Position numbers and translations under genes: made by a program
Notes under the pieces: generated by a model
Database searches by the model: none
What the model saw: the letters and a program-made list of their open reading frames with translations, nothing else
What the model was told of the DNA's origin: nothing
In this document: positions 53,261 through 64,000 of the stretch, one piece after another
How positions within the stretch are numbered: the first letter of the stretch is position 1
Layout: each line of letters opens with the position of its first letter
Assembly: GCA_013397115.1 (NCBI GenBank)
Contig: VWZW01002449.1
Coordinates: 405,135-469,134 of the forward strand
Reading direction: 5' to 3'
Source: Edolisoma coerulescens
Taxonomy: Eukaryota > Chordata > Aves > Passeriformes > Campephagidae
Length of the DNA stretch: 64,000 nucleotides

Positions 53261-54129
53261 TTTTTGTCTTTTCCCTCCCTGGAAGTTTATGCAAATAGAA
53301 GATGATTAGTTGTCTGAGTTCCCGATAACTAATGTTACATCTATAATATTAGCTTGTAGAAAAATGCATTCATACTTCTTTTAAATATGATGCTAAATCT
53401 ACTCTTGCTTTTTTCTCTCATTTTGAAGTTGACATAGTTGTTACCCAGAGTGTTGTACCACTGGCTGCAGACAGAGATTCGTTGCCTGCTCGGCTTGAAA
53501 AGGTTTGGAGAACTGTTGCTGTCTAACAGTGCTCTCTACTGATGAAGAGTAGAAAAAACATTTCATTTTTGTGCTTTTCTACATGCTCTTAATTTCTTTC
53601 AGAAACTGTGAAATTGAACTAAAAGAAGTATTTTAAATATTGTGACAAAGTAACAATTTCAAACTAATCCATACAACTTTTTGGTTTGCTTTCATTTAAT
53701 TATATATGACTGTTTTTTTCTGTATCTTATGCTTGTGCAGTAGTCACAGTAATATATCAAAATATTTAGATATTTCCAAGCAGAACCTGAGTATTTGGGA
53801 AGAACAGAATTCCCAGTGCCTGTTTTTCCTAAATGCTTGTCACTTTCTAGGCAACATTTTTCCACCATTTAAAAGTTTACAGCAGAGATAAATCAAATAT
53901 TAGCATGCTCACTTCACAGAGAAATGTACGACAGCATACACAAAATATTACATCTGCTGAAAGCTGTGAAAGTGACAGCCCTAAATTTCCAGATCTTTAG
54001 TGTATTTAAACTATGCAAAGTCTTCAAGATTAGGCACGGCATTTGGCTTTAAGAAATCTCATTAATCTAATATGAAGTCAAATTGGAAGAACTCTTGCCA
54101 TAAAATATTGTTTGGCATTTTATTACATA

Positions 54130-54420
54130 AAAGGATCTTGGAAGAAGTTGGAGAAAGACTTAACCAAGGCCTGTAGTGACAGGGAAAGGAGTGATGGTCT
54201 TAAACTGAAAGATATCAGATTTAGACTGCACACAAGGGAAAAAATCTTTTACGGTGAAGGTGGTGAGACAGTGGAACAGATTGCCCATAGAAGCTATGGT
54301 CAGGTTGGATGGGCCTTGGAGAAACGTGGCCTAGTGAAAAATCACTAGATAAGAGAAAGAGGGGCTAGATGATGTTCAGAGGTCCCTTTCAATCCAAATT
54401 TTTCTGTCATTTTGTCATAT
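54130..54420 (+). mobile_element. CR1-type LINE 3' end with an internal deletion
   Basis: Sense-strand text ctgtagtgacagggaaagga, cttaaactgaaagatatcag, gtggaacagattgcccatag and ggctagatgatgttcagagg follows the CR1 3' end in order. Between gaagctatgg and tcaggttggatggg about 25 bases of the usual sequence (valine/proline-rich region before the 'gttcaaggccaggttggatgg' word) are missing, a small deletion. The tail at the right edge is decayed (ttttctgtcattttgtcat). Confidence 0.85.
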
Positions 54421-55847
54421 GAACAGGAAGAAAGAGACAAAGAGTGGGACATTCAATATAAAAGCCTGAAATCACTGTCTTTGGGTCTATTAATAAAGGA
54501 GATGCAAGAGACTCCAAGTCACACTGGCTCAGATGCCCAGCACTCAGAGACTTACTGCATCAAGCCCAAACTAGTAACTACTACAGGGAGGGAAGGAAGG
54601 GAGGGAGGTGTGACTGCCTATCCGATGCTCCACAGAGCTCTGGAGGTCCCTCTGGTTTTGTCTACATTCTCCCTGTTGCATTAATGGTGTGCAGGGCTTC
54701 TCTTTCCTGGGGATTTTATTGTTGCTGCTTTCTGTTGCTTTCATTTCAGACTGATATTGTGTGTCTGTCCATCGCATGCTAAACTTGCTTTGTCATCTCC
54801 CGAGAGCCTTTAAGCTATCTTCTGTGAGGTTATACGTAAATCAACTGGCAACATGGGGCCACAGTAGTAACAACAATAATATTCAATCACATTTCTGCAG
54901 TTACTGGGCCTTTTAATGTCTGATTATTAACCAAGATCATAACAACCTCATAGTCTTCTGCTAACCAGACTGAAATTGAGTGTGGGGGCAAAAAACAACA
55001 CAGCACAAGCCCTGCCTAATTTGCAGTACTGACGCTGCCTGAATGTGTTTTGTAAGTATTCCTTTGCATTGATTTTTGTAGTTTTAATTTATTTCTCTAT
55101 TTAAGTCAAAATAGAAAAAAACAGTAGCAGGATCATAACCTCTTTCCTTGAGTAAACTACAATCACAACAATACTGGGACTTCTCCTCCCTCCTCTTTTT
55201 ATTTCTGCCAATGAATTTAGTCTCAAGCACACAAATTCCTTGGTCCATTTGGAATTCATGTGACATTTTGCGTGAAAAACAGTGTGGAATGCTGTTTTCT
55301 CTGCTCCTGTGCTATAAATTATTCATCTTTTTGATTTATCAGACAGCTTTTTCTTGTAGATAAGAAGTCACCTCTCGTTTGCTCCACAGATCACATAGCC
55401 TAAACAATAGAAAATGGCTTGAATCCAGCAGAAAAAAAAGGAGACCTGAGTATCTGTAGTTTATGTTAGGATTATTAAAAGAAAATGCTATGGCTCCAAA
55501 CCTGCTTACCTTTGAATGAAGTTGTTTATGCATGAGCTAGGTTATCCAGTGTGCAATAAAAATGCAGGTGGTACAAAAGTAGTTGTCCAGTTTTGAAGGG
55601 TAGCACAGGGAGTTATAGAAATTACTGGGGGAATACCTATGGTATGAGCCTTATAAAGGGTTCTAGGAGAAAGTATATTAAGATACATAATGACAAGAGA
55701 GCATTATTAATTCTTGGCAGGTTTCCTCTTGGAAGAAGTTTCAGATTTTTTTTGTAGTTTTATTTTTGTGGGACATTCTATTTAACATCAAGTGGTGACC
55801 TTGCTAAGAGAATCACACAAGTGACTGGGGATCTGTGCTGGAAGGAT
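54421..55847. other. Non-coding stretch, no gene recognised
   Basis: Contains the purine-rich G-quadruplex motif at 54586-54605 and otherwise AT-rich DNA with short chance frames. Confidence 0.65.
54586..54608 (+). repeat. Purine-rich (GGGA/GGAA)n tract, G-quadruplex motif
   Basis: GGGAGGGAAGGAAGGGAGGG has four G3 runs with loops of 1, 6 and 1, so it meets the G-quadruplex rule. It lies just after the CR1 at 54.1-54.4 kb and is likely polymorphic in length. Confidence 0.65.
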
Positions 55848-55960
55848 TGTCATGGTTGAACACTCAGTTCTGCCTCAGACAGTCCCTCAGTCACACATTG
55901 CTTTCCCTGTTCCTCCACGCTTTCCCACATTTCCACTGTCAGTTGTTGTCTGAGGCATGG
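55848..55960 (+). mobile_element. Possible degraded LTR edge
   Basis: TGTCATGGTTGAACACTCAG and the following C-rich words (cagtccctcagtcacac) resemble the start of a widespread avian LTR (recalled as TGTCATGGTTTAAC...). Similarity fades within about 110 bp and no matching CA end was found. Confidence 0.3.
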
Positions 55961-56706
55961 CACCGGGCCAGCTGCAGTGTTAGCCTAAAGCAATACCATC
56001 ATGTTTCAGTTTTTGCGTTTCTTGAGATTTGAAACAAATACTAAATTATTATGTGCGTGGAGAACTCTTGCTTACAAATTTGCCAGCTTCTGACAGATGT
56101 TTTGGTGTTTCTCGTCGAAATCAAGTAGGCACAATACTTCCTGCTGGCCTTCAGTTTCTGCCCCAGCAGTGTCTATGACAGCAAGCCAAAGTGGCCCCTG
56201 TTCCCTGGCCTTGATGGCAAATAGTACTTCTTCAGGAAGCTAAATTCTCTTGCTCCCCTCAAAATAGTTTGACCTTATTCATACAACTGTGAATGATACT
56301 TGGTTTCAGCTATCCCCAGAGAACATTTTGCATTGCCAGGGAAGGTGTTAACAGGCACAAGTCAAAGTTGGATTGTTGTTGACCTGTATTAAAGCTGTGC
56401 CTTTATGATGTTTAGCTTACTGACATAGACGTATACCAGTGGCTCCAGCAAACAGAAACCCAAAGATTTCATCATCTGGAGAAATATATTTTGTATGCAG
56501 TGAAACTAAGGCCAGTTTTTTAGTGAAATACAGGGAAATAACATCACATGTACAAAACCATAGAGGCTGTGTGCTTTCTCCACAGCTTTCACCAAATGGC
56601 ACAATAAGTTATGTGACAATATGAAGACAGTAATATGCTCTTGAATTGTTCAATTTTTTCTCTCAACTCAAAAGCTGCTGCTGCAGCTGTTGCATTTTAT
56701 AATGGT
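55961..56706. other. Non-coding stretch, no gene recognised
   Basis: Mixed composition, slightly GC-richer at 56090-56230. No repeat or gene recognised; it may include more of the degraded element that starts at 55848. Confidence 0.6.
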
Positions 56707-57164
56707 ATCATAGAATGGTTTGGTTGCAAGCAGCCTTAAAGATCATCCAGTTCCAGCCCTCCTGCACTGGGCAGGGATACTTTTCGCTAGACCAGGTTAC
56801 TCAAAGCTCCATCCAATGTGGCATTGAACACTTTCAGGGATGGGACCTCCATGGCTTCTCTGGGCAACCTGTTCCAGTGTCTCACCGCCCTCACAGTAAA
56901 GATTTTTTCCTTCTATCTAATCTAGATTTACCCTCTTTCAATTTAAAGCCATTTCCCCTTATTCTATCACTACAAGCCCTTGTTAAAGGTCCCTCTGAAG
57001 TTCTCTTGTATTTACTGACAGGCTGCAAAAAGTTCACCCTGGTTCTTTCTCTTCTCCAGGTTGAACAAACCCAATTCTCTCAGCCTTTCCTTGTAGGAGA
57101 GGTGCTCCAGCCCTCTAATCTTCATGGCCCTCCTTCGTACTTGCTCCCACAAGTCTATGTCCTA
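56707..57164 (-). mobile_element. CR1 LINE, 5'-truncated
   Basis: On the + strand it starts atcatagaatggtttggttg (reversed tail), then ttaaagatcatccagttcc, gggcaacctgttccagtg, ttctcttctccaggttgaac and ccctcctt, the reverse of the CR1 ORF2 end and 3' UTR. A 184-codon frame at 56715-57269 (+) runs antisense through it, the longest in the window, and is a by-product of the reversed repeat. Homology stops near ctatgtcct at 57163. Confidence 0.93.
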
Positions 57165-60100
57165 GTAGTTTTTGCTGTCTGTGGCTTGGTGAGAGGCTGT
57201 GGTTTCTGTCACTGGAAATGGAAAAGGCCCCTCAAGCTTCTGTCAATTTCCATAAAAATTTCGTTTTGAGTAATGAAAAGATTAAACCTCATGGAAGCTG
57301 CTTGAGGAGACCACTCATAAGTGAAAAATCACATAGTTCAAGGTGCTGGTGACAGCAGCTAAGCAAAATACTTTTTCATCTAAAAAAGAATACATATTTC
57401 TATTCCTTTCCAACAGTTCCTTTCTTCACATCTGTGAATTATTGAGGCATTGAAATCTTGCTTCAGATTTTAAAAACAACCCAAGCTATTTCTTGTGTCA
57501 GTCAGTGGAGGAGGGATATGTCGCGATGTATGCATCACAGGGACAGGTTAAAGACCTCCAAGACAAGACACAGGCAAAAACTCAGAGACAATACACTTTG
57601 TTCAGTGGCAATGACTGGGTATCCAACATCAGCATGTGAAGAAATGAGTTTTGGCCAAGAATTTTATGTGTTTTTCTTAATTTTTACACATAAACAGGAT
57701 GAAATCAAGAACCTGTGAGATAAAAGCTTGACATTTAAAGTTCTTATTGCACTTTTTTTTTCCCATGGGAATTACATAGGGCTTACACAGGCAAACTTCA
57801 CAGTGAGCAGTGGATTTAATGTGAGTTCCCAGCTCTAACTGAACTTGCAAAATGCATACACAGGAGAGAGACGTGAATTCAGCATAGGTAACAGTGCAAT
57901 CAGGTCTTTTGTATCAATACTAACTTTTTCTCACTGAAAGAGTTGTGTAACATCACAGGTAGAAATATTTCTATGGCTGCCTTCAGATACACCATTTTTT
58001 AATCCTCTTTCCCATTTCTTATAATTGCTAAATTTTAATTCCTCAAGGCAGACATTTTCCATGCCATGTGTTTGCCTGAGGACACATTTTTAATTGATCT
58101 TGAAAGTAGATTAAAGCAGGTTTTTGGCTTAAAAACTTGGCTATTTCTCAGAATGAATCACAAGCAAAATATGTTTTGCTCACATTAAAACGCCTGAAGT
58201 TCCAGCGCCTCTGCATTTGAGCCGCTGACTCAGACAACCTTGCAATGGAATCCACTGAGAGATGCATTTAGTCCTGCAAAATATTATCTGCAAACTTACC
58301 ACAAAATCAGCAGCCCAGGAGTTACATTTTTGTAAAATTTTGTTTACTGTAAATAAGTTACGTGTTATGTCTCTGAGAGGTTAACATGACTAAGTTTTTT
58401 CTTTAGAGTTTCCTGTCTGAAGACAAGGAGAGCTGATCAGAGATATTCTGATCTTGAATCTCTACAGCTTCCAGGAGCAAAAAAAATTCTCAAAGATGGC
58501 TGATTCCCTTGTTCTCTAAATACCAGCCTTAGTGAAAGGCACTGGAATGAGATCATGAGGCTGTTATAGGGATAATGGACAAGGAACTTTAAAAAGGCAG
58601 AAGCAAAGAAAAAAAATAGACATATGAAATTGGACAGAGGCAGAATGACAAAAAGTAGTGATAATAGCAAAGAAGGTATCAAGCCCTTGGGATGTGCTGA
58701 AGAGTAGCCCATACATTGAATGCAATTAGGTAACCAACTTTCAATTTTACCAGCTTATTACTCGCCCATTTATTCCCTGCTGAAATGAGGTCTTATACAA
58801 CAAGCAGTGTAAAAACCTGTGAAAATATTTCATATGCCTACATTAACAGGCTAAAACAAACTCATCCATGCAAGCTTAATTCTACATTTGCCAAATCCAC
58901 ATAGCTTATTCCTTAATGTGCTTTTAAATACAGAGATATTGTTTTGGGAGTTAAAGACTGACCATTCAGACAGGAGAATTGCAAGGGTGTTAGTAGTTTA
59001 CAGACAACTAGTTAAACCTAGTTAATATGGAAATACAAGACATGTTTGTAGAGCACACTGTGATTATTTATAGCAGTTAGGTAGCATGGCAGTTTCCACA
59101 GAGTTCCTAGATCCTAGTAAGTATTGTAAACAGATCATTCCATCCTAGCTCTTAACCTTTTGAATGGTCATGGAAATAGACTGTTCAGAGACTGATGAGG
59201 GGCAGAAAAGCTTAAATGTTGTAATCAGCGAGTTTATCAATATGGCTGGGGTTTCGCATTCTGCATTATATAGACCAAAAAAGTTTAGAGTGTGGCTTCA
59301 TTTATTTTCTTAGTGCATCATGTATTCAAAAGCAGAGCTGCGCATAGCAGCTGGCTGTGTTAGTTCCAGCAGGTGATACCATGGGCAGGCGAAGGAGAAT
59401 CAAAATTACAGCACCAAGTCCGTGAACACAACTGCATGCTAGGTTGCTGAGGCAGGAGTAAAAAACTGATTGCCGCTGTAGTTCAGCATCACAGCTTTTC
59501 TTCTTCACATGTTCCTCCTCTGAGTGACAGGGAGAAATTTTTAGTGCAGTGTTTGGTTTCTCTTGCTGAGACTGGAAAAGAGGGAAAATTGGAGAAAATA
59601 AACAGCTGCTGGACTGATTTTTGAAAGGTGTGGGTAATTGAACAGGTTTGAGGCAGTTATTAGCAATAAATGTTTTAAAATTGAAGTAGAAATTCACCTA
59701 CACAAAAGACTTTAGTGCAACTTATAAAAGAAGAATATTTGTTGATTATTTTTCTTTTACCTATCCAGCTGTCAGCATCTTGACATTGTTACTTTAGCAG
59801 AACAAAGAAATTATTCCCTCGGATTTCTGAGGCATTGATATTTCTCTTTTTAGTGAAATGCATGTGGAATGAGTAACAATCATCAAGTTTTTTGAAAGAG
59901 AAAAAGATTGGCATTAGCATCATTTCTTTACTTACTCAGAAAACACAACATTTAAAATATATGGTTTCATTTAAGATACATGGATATTTTTGTATCATAG
60001 CAAATATATTAAGAAATCTTAAAAAGTATTCATATGTATTACAAGGATTTCAGTAGGAATCATTATTGCGCCCAAGATAAAAACACAAAAATAAATCTTC

Positions 60101-61439
60101 CATGTGTGTCTGTACCTCACAGCTAAGACTTTTAAATTACAACCAAAGCTGTTAAGTCAAACAATTCAATAGACATGTCCTGGAATCTCTGATTTTTTTC
60201 AACATGACCTATTATTTGTGTCACCTAATCCCACATTAATATTTTAATACACTTTGTATGTTAGTCTAAAGTCAGCATATGTTAGTGTAAAGTCAGCAGC
60301 AGGGTCCAATCGAGGGGTTTATGGGATTTTTCCTCTTTATTGCTGTGCTTTTATTTCCTATTTGAAAAATAATCCCTATTTTAAAAATGCTAGACACATT
60401 CTTCCATAATACCTTAGTTCAGAATTACCTAATGCTCCTGACATTATTGACCAGGGACCCCAGCCTGTCATTCTGAGGTGACTGCTGGTGAAGATTTCCC
60501 CATGGCTGAGGTCTGTAGAGGTACATAGATTAGAACAGATGTTGCAAGGTGCAGAAGGCATTAAACGGGTGATTCTCTGTTTCTCAAGGCCATCAGGGAG
60601 ACCATGAGACCAAAACATAAAGCAGGATGGCACTAGAGCTGCATAATATACACCAGGAGTCAACACAAGTCAGTGGACAGCACACAGTGCAAAGAGCACA
60701 ACTGTGCTTTTAAGCCTTTGTTCCCCTTCTTTATGTCCACTCTAACTATAAAAACAGCAGTTGAGCAAAGACTCTGTTTTGTGCAGCCATATAACAGCCA
60801 GAAGAATAAAGGCCCTTGTTTTGCCCTTCTAAGACCCATGAAGAATTCATTTCATTAAGTCTACCAGACATTGTTTGGTGTAAAATGAAAGACTTCTTTT
60901 GGTCTGATCAGAAAAATAATCTTAAACTATTTTTGGCAGAAAAAGACTGTTATAGTTGTACCATGACTACATATAATTTTTAAGTAAAATCTCCATCTTA
61001 CAAAATTAAACGCATATAAGATGGAGTACTTATTTTAAAAAATCATAAGAGAAATAATATTTCATTATATACTTTCTTTTCTTTCCTATTTTGTCTGTTC
61101 TCAAATAGTCATGCTTTTCAGTGCAACAGAAAAAGTTTGCTCTTTGACATTAAAAAGAAGAATGAATATTTTGCCTACCCAGCATGACACTCTTCACAAT
61201 ATACGGTAGATATTCTAAGAGCAGATATTCAATATTTCAGAAAATCAATCCATTTAAGACATTAAGCAGCATCTCACAACTCTGATCTCTCTGCAAAACA
61301 TCCAAAGACAAATGAGTGTCTGCAGAAAGATGAACGAGGCTGCAAATGATTTCAGAGATTTTTGTAAATCTGAGTTATATTTATTAATGCTTGAAGAAAG
61401 AAGATCCATATGCAGTGAATTCTTGATTTCCTGGTAAAT
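57165..61439. other. Non-coding stretch, no gene recognised
   Basis: AT-rich. A 123-codon minus frame at 59326-59697 has no recognisable domain. A 21-bp tandem duplication lies at 60257-60298. A slightly GC-richer part at 60400-60680 has no identifiable origin. Confidence 0.65.
60257..60298. repeat. 21-bp tandem duplication
   Basis: TATGTTAGTCTAAAGTCAGCA is followed directly by a copy with one change (G for C at the tenth base). Confidence 0.9.
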
Positions 61440-61716
61440 TAGAATCTTATAGCCATGGGATATCCTGAGCTGGAAGGGACCCACAAGGATCACCAAGTTC
61501 AATGCCTGACTCCACACAAGGTGACCTAGGGATTAAATTATATGCTTAAAAGCATTGTTCGAACACTTATCAAACACCAGCAAGCTTGGAGCTTAGGATC
61601 ATTTGTTCCAGTGCTTAACCACCCTCCCAGTGTAGAACTTTTTCCTAATAGCTAATCTGAACTACTCCTGACATAACTCTAATCCATTTCCTGATATCAG
61701 CAGACATCAGAAAGAG
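61440..61716 (-). mobile_element. CR1 LINE, outer copy, 3' part
   Basis: Reads, on the + strand, agaatcttatagccatggga, then tcctgagctggaagggaccc, acaaggatcacc, ccagtgcttaaccaccctcc and ctctaatccatttcctg, which is a reversed CR1 3' end. The homology then jumps: the expected next text (recalled: agagagaagagatcggc... ctcatgaggaagctgtagac) appears only after 62402. The 277 bases here and the block at 62403-63210 are therefore one element split by an insertion. The exact break near 61716 is my estimate. Confidence 0.85.
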
Positions 61717-62402
61717 ATCATAGAGTCATAGGATCATGGAATGCTTTGGGTTGGAAGGGGCCTTTAAAGGTCCTCTAGTCCAATCCCCCTGCAATGAGCA
61801 GGGACATCTTCAATGGGATCAGGTTCTTCAGAGACCCGTCCAATCTGACCTTGAATGTTTCTAGGGATGGGGGATCTTCCATTTCTCTGGGCAACATGTT
61901 CCACTGTTTCAACCCTCTTATCATAAGAAAATTCCTTTCATACATCTAGTCTAAATCAACCCTCTTTTAGTTTAAAACCATTACCCTCTCCACTATTGCA
62001 ACAGGTCCTATGAAAAAGTTGAACCTCATCTTTCTCCTAAGTGCCCTTTAGGTACTGAAAGACCACAATAAGGTCACCCTGGAGCCTTTTCTTCTCCAGC
62101 CTGAACAACCCCAAATCTCTTAGTCATAGGAGGGGTGCTCCAGACCTCTGATCATCTTTGGGGCCCTCCTCTGGACTCAGTACTTGATCCCATGCTTCTT
62201 ATGTTGGAGGCCCAGAGCTGGTTGCAGCACTCCAGGTGGGGTCTCATGAGAGAGGAGCAGAGGTGGAGGATGACCTCCCTGACCTGCTGGCCACGCTTCT
62301 TTCTGTACAGCCCAGGATACTGTTGGCTTTCTGGTCTGCAAGCACACATTGCCAACTCATGTCCAATCTTCCATCCACCAGTACCTCCAGCACCTCCTTC
62401 TG
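61717..62402 (-). mobile_element. CR1 LINE, inner copy inserted into another CR1
   Basis: Starts on the + strand with a fresh reversed tail (atcatagagtcataggatca), then ggaatgctttgggttggaag and ccaatccccctgcaatgagcag, and goes through the reversed CR1 3' UTR and ORF2. In the minus frame ORF2 text like VREVILHLCSSLMRPHLECC appears, a conserved part of CR1 reverse transcriptase. The copy belongs to a different subfamily type from its host (host: 'ggaagggacccacaagga' end; insert: 'ggaaggggcctttaaagg' end). It ends near tccagcacctccttctg. Because it interrupts the outer copy, it is the younger of the two. Confidence 0.9.
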
Positions 62403-63210
62403 CTCTCTCCCTCATGCAGAAGCTGTAGACAGCAATGAGATCCCCTCTCAGTCTCCTCTTTCCTGAGCTGAACAAACCAAGTATCCTCAGCCATTCCTAG
62501 TAAGTCCTGTCCTCTAGTTCTTTCAGTATTTTTCATGATTTCTTTTTGACATATTCTGATTTTTCTGTATCTTTCTTATATTGTGGAAGCCTAAACAGCA
62601 GACAGGTGAGGCTGCACTAACTCTGAGCACAGTAGGCCGATGACTCCTTTTGATCTGTGAGCCGTGCCATGCTTACAGCACCTACACAAGGGTCAGATCT
62701 TTTGGCTGCCAGGTCAAATTGCTGACACATATTAAACTTACCATCAACCAAAACCCTCAGATCCCTTTCAGCAGGGCTGCACTGCACCCTCATGTCTCCC
62801 AGTCTACACGTACACCCACCAGATTACACTGCTTCAGGTACAGAATCGGGCATTTGTCCTTGTTACAGTTCACACGGTTGGTGATTGCCCAGTGCTCTAA
62901 TCTATCAAGATCTAACTGTAAAGCCTCTCTAATCTATCATGATCTATCTGTAAAGCCTCTCTACACTCCAGGGAATAAATGGGTCCTCCTAATTTAGTAT
63001 CACCAGAAAATGTGCTTAGTGTACACTCAACTGCTCTGTCCAGGTCACTGATAAAAACATTGAAGAGACCCAGCCCTCAAACTGAGCCCTGGTGAACAAG
63101 CACCACGAGTGACTGGACACCAGTCAGGTGTTAAACTCAGTGACTACAACTCTTTGGGAATTGAACCACGACCACATTGAGTACATGTCTAGCTGCATGC
63201 TGGACATTTT
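62403..63210 (-). mobile_element. CR1 LINE, outer copy, 5' part
   Basis: Continues the outer copy: ctcatgcagaagctgtagac, tcctctttcctgagctgaac, then tcttatattgtggaagcct, ttggctgccaggtcaaattg, catttgtccttgttacag, ttggtgattgcccag and acattgaagagacccagcc, the order seen in reversed CR1 ORF2. The minus frame at the left edge reads KRRLRGDLIAVYSF, a CR1 ORF2 end, before passing into the inner copy. It contains the 32-bp duplication at 62895-62958. It is frameshifted and inactive. Together the two parts span about 1.1 kb of CR1. Confidence 0.88.
62895..62958. repeat. 32-bp tandem duplication within CR1
   Basis: CTCTAATCTATCAAGATCTA... is repeated immediately with two differences. CR1 normally has this text once, so the duplication arose in this copy or its recent ancestor. 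Confidence 0.9.
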
Positions 63211-64000
63211 GTTCAGAAGAATACTGCGAGAAAAAGTTTTGCTAAATGCACTGATCTTAATATGACAGAGTCAGTAGTGTTTTGAGCGAAAAATACTGTG
63301 ATTTACTATATGATTTACTATTTCACGAGACACTCCAATGGCTAAATAAAATTTTAAGTCTAAAAAAGTACATCTTTTTCAGTGAGGGAGAAAAAAAAGG
63401 AAGCTTTTCTCTACAATACTATGTGGTATTGGCCTGTTTATGCCCTTTTCACCTGAATACTGCAGAGACCAGTTGTCTACCACACTTTATCCAAGTAATT
63501 GTTCTTTCAGATGAATTTCTAGAATTTGAAACACTGTCTAGGGGCTTGTGGGAGAGGTGTTTTAGAGAGTGCAACTGTAATCCAGACTATTTTTTTCTAA
63601 GGCAAATATATGTCATTCAGTCAGTGGATAAGAGAGACTTTAAATGGATTCAGTCTTACTATTACTGCAGCAGTGAAATGTAAATATCAGGAGAAATTGA
63701 TTTGGAAACATGATTTAATTCATCCTCTATTTAAGACATCCAGGTGTGAAATGTGTAAGAGTGCCTTATGGTTAATGATGTCACTGCAGTATAGGAATCC
63801 CCTCAGCAGGAAAAAGGTTATTCTGTTTTATTTCTTCAGATAAAACCTGTCCAAAGGCTCCAGACAAAGAAGAGTTTAAATGTAACCAGGGAGAAATATA
63901 AGTAGAGTACTTTACAGCAAGTAGAAAGAATCTGTATTCATGCCATAAGGAAATAAAATCTCTCTTCACTGCAGCTCTGCACTTAACAGAAGGGGGTTTG
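63211..64000. other. Non-coding stretch, no gene recognised
   Basis: AT-rich. The 133-codon frame at 63282-63683 (+) and an overlapping 77-codon frame show no domain and have a start in no particular context; I treat them as chance. Confidence 0.6.

Larger units (their letters stand above)
40732..54129. other. Long non-coding stretch, no gene recognised
   Basis: Mostly AT-rich. The largest frames, 41914-42342 and 42086-42493 (+, overlapping in different frames), and 49579-49929 with 49848-50090 (-), have no recognisable domains. A purine-rich patch at 50790-51085 holds a 97-codon frame. One ambiguous base lies at 50675. A possible 3' exon-like segment is at 53429-53502 (+). Confidence 0.6.

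Noticed and set aside
53431..53460. Reading that resembles the start of an immunoglobulin light-chain variable region
   Set aside because: Similarity covers only a few residues, the expected cysteine and tryptophan do not follow, and no recombination signal is present.
56715..57269. Longest open frame in the window (184 codons, plus strand)
   Set aside because: It runs antisense through a CR1 LINE, so its length comes from the repeat; the sense element is on the minus strand.
63282..63683. 133-codon plus-strand frame next to the nested CR1
   Set aside because: No recognisable domain, no splice or promoter context; within the range expected by chance for 64 kb of AT-rich DNA.
1..64000. CRISPR arrays, operons, tRNA or rRNA genes
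   Set aside because: No regularly spaced direct repeats, no tRNA T-loop with matching stems, no ribosomal RNA text seen; the sequence is animal nuclear DNA.

Overview
The window looks like vertebrate nuclear DNA from a bird, probably a neoavian and perhaps a passerine. The evidence is several CR1 LINE 3' ends with the avian (ATTCTGTG)n or CATAGAATCATAGAAT-type tails, a solo LTR of a type I know from avian genomes, a broadly AT-rich and CpG-poor background, no SINE-like sequence that I can see, and no bacterial gene organisation. I found no intact protein-coding gene, rRNA, tRNA or CRISPR array. The many short open frames are what AT-rich intergenic or intronic DNA gives by chance, and several of the longest lie inside transposable elements.

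Layout. 0-3.3 kb: unremarkable. 3.33-4.23 kb: a nearly complete solo LTR on the + strand. 4.2-15.4 kb: AT-rich single-copy-looking DNA with a GGT/GTT microsatellite (9.14 kb), a CTCF-like motif (7.9 kb), a worn CR1 tail (10.35 kb) and a few exon-like segments. 15.43-15.85 kb: minus-strand open frame that I read as a broken endogenous-retrovirus envelope fragment. 15.8-25.8 kb: mostly single-copy, with a G-quadruplex motif (21.45 kb), a minus-strand exon-like block (19.8 kb) and two GC-richer blocks. 25.77-26.30 kb: CR1 (-). 30.03-30.24 kb: old CR1 (+). 32.5-33 kb: very AT-rich, TAAT-dense stretch. 35.4-35.8 kb: compact GC-rich block, probably an unclassified repeat. 38.9-39.2 kb: two X-box-like sites. 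40.44-40.73 kb: CR1 (+). 40.7-54.1 kb: no recognisable gene; one N base at 50675. 54.13-54.42 kb: CR1 (+) with an internal deletion. 55.85 kb: possible LTR edge. 56.71-57.16 kb: CR1 (-). 61.44-63.21 kb: a nested pair, one CR1 inserted into another in the same orientation.

The simplest reading is a gene desert or a very long intron, seeded with CR1 copies of different ages and a few retroviral remnants. I see no new biological system. The items most worth checking are the envelope remnant, the nested CR1 pair, the phase-0/0 exon-like segment at 19779-19877 (-), and the candidate regulatory motifs.
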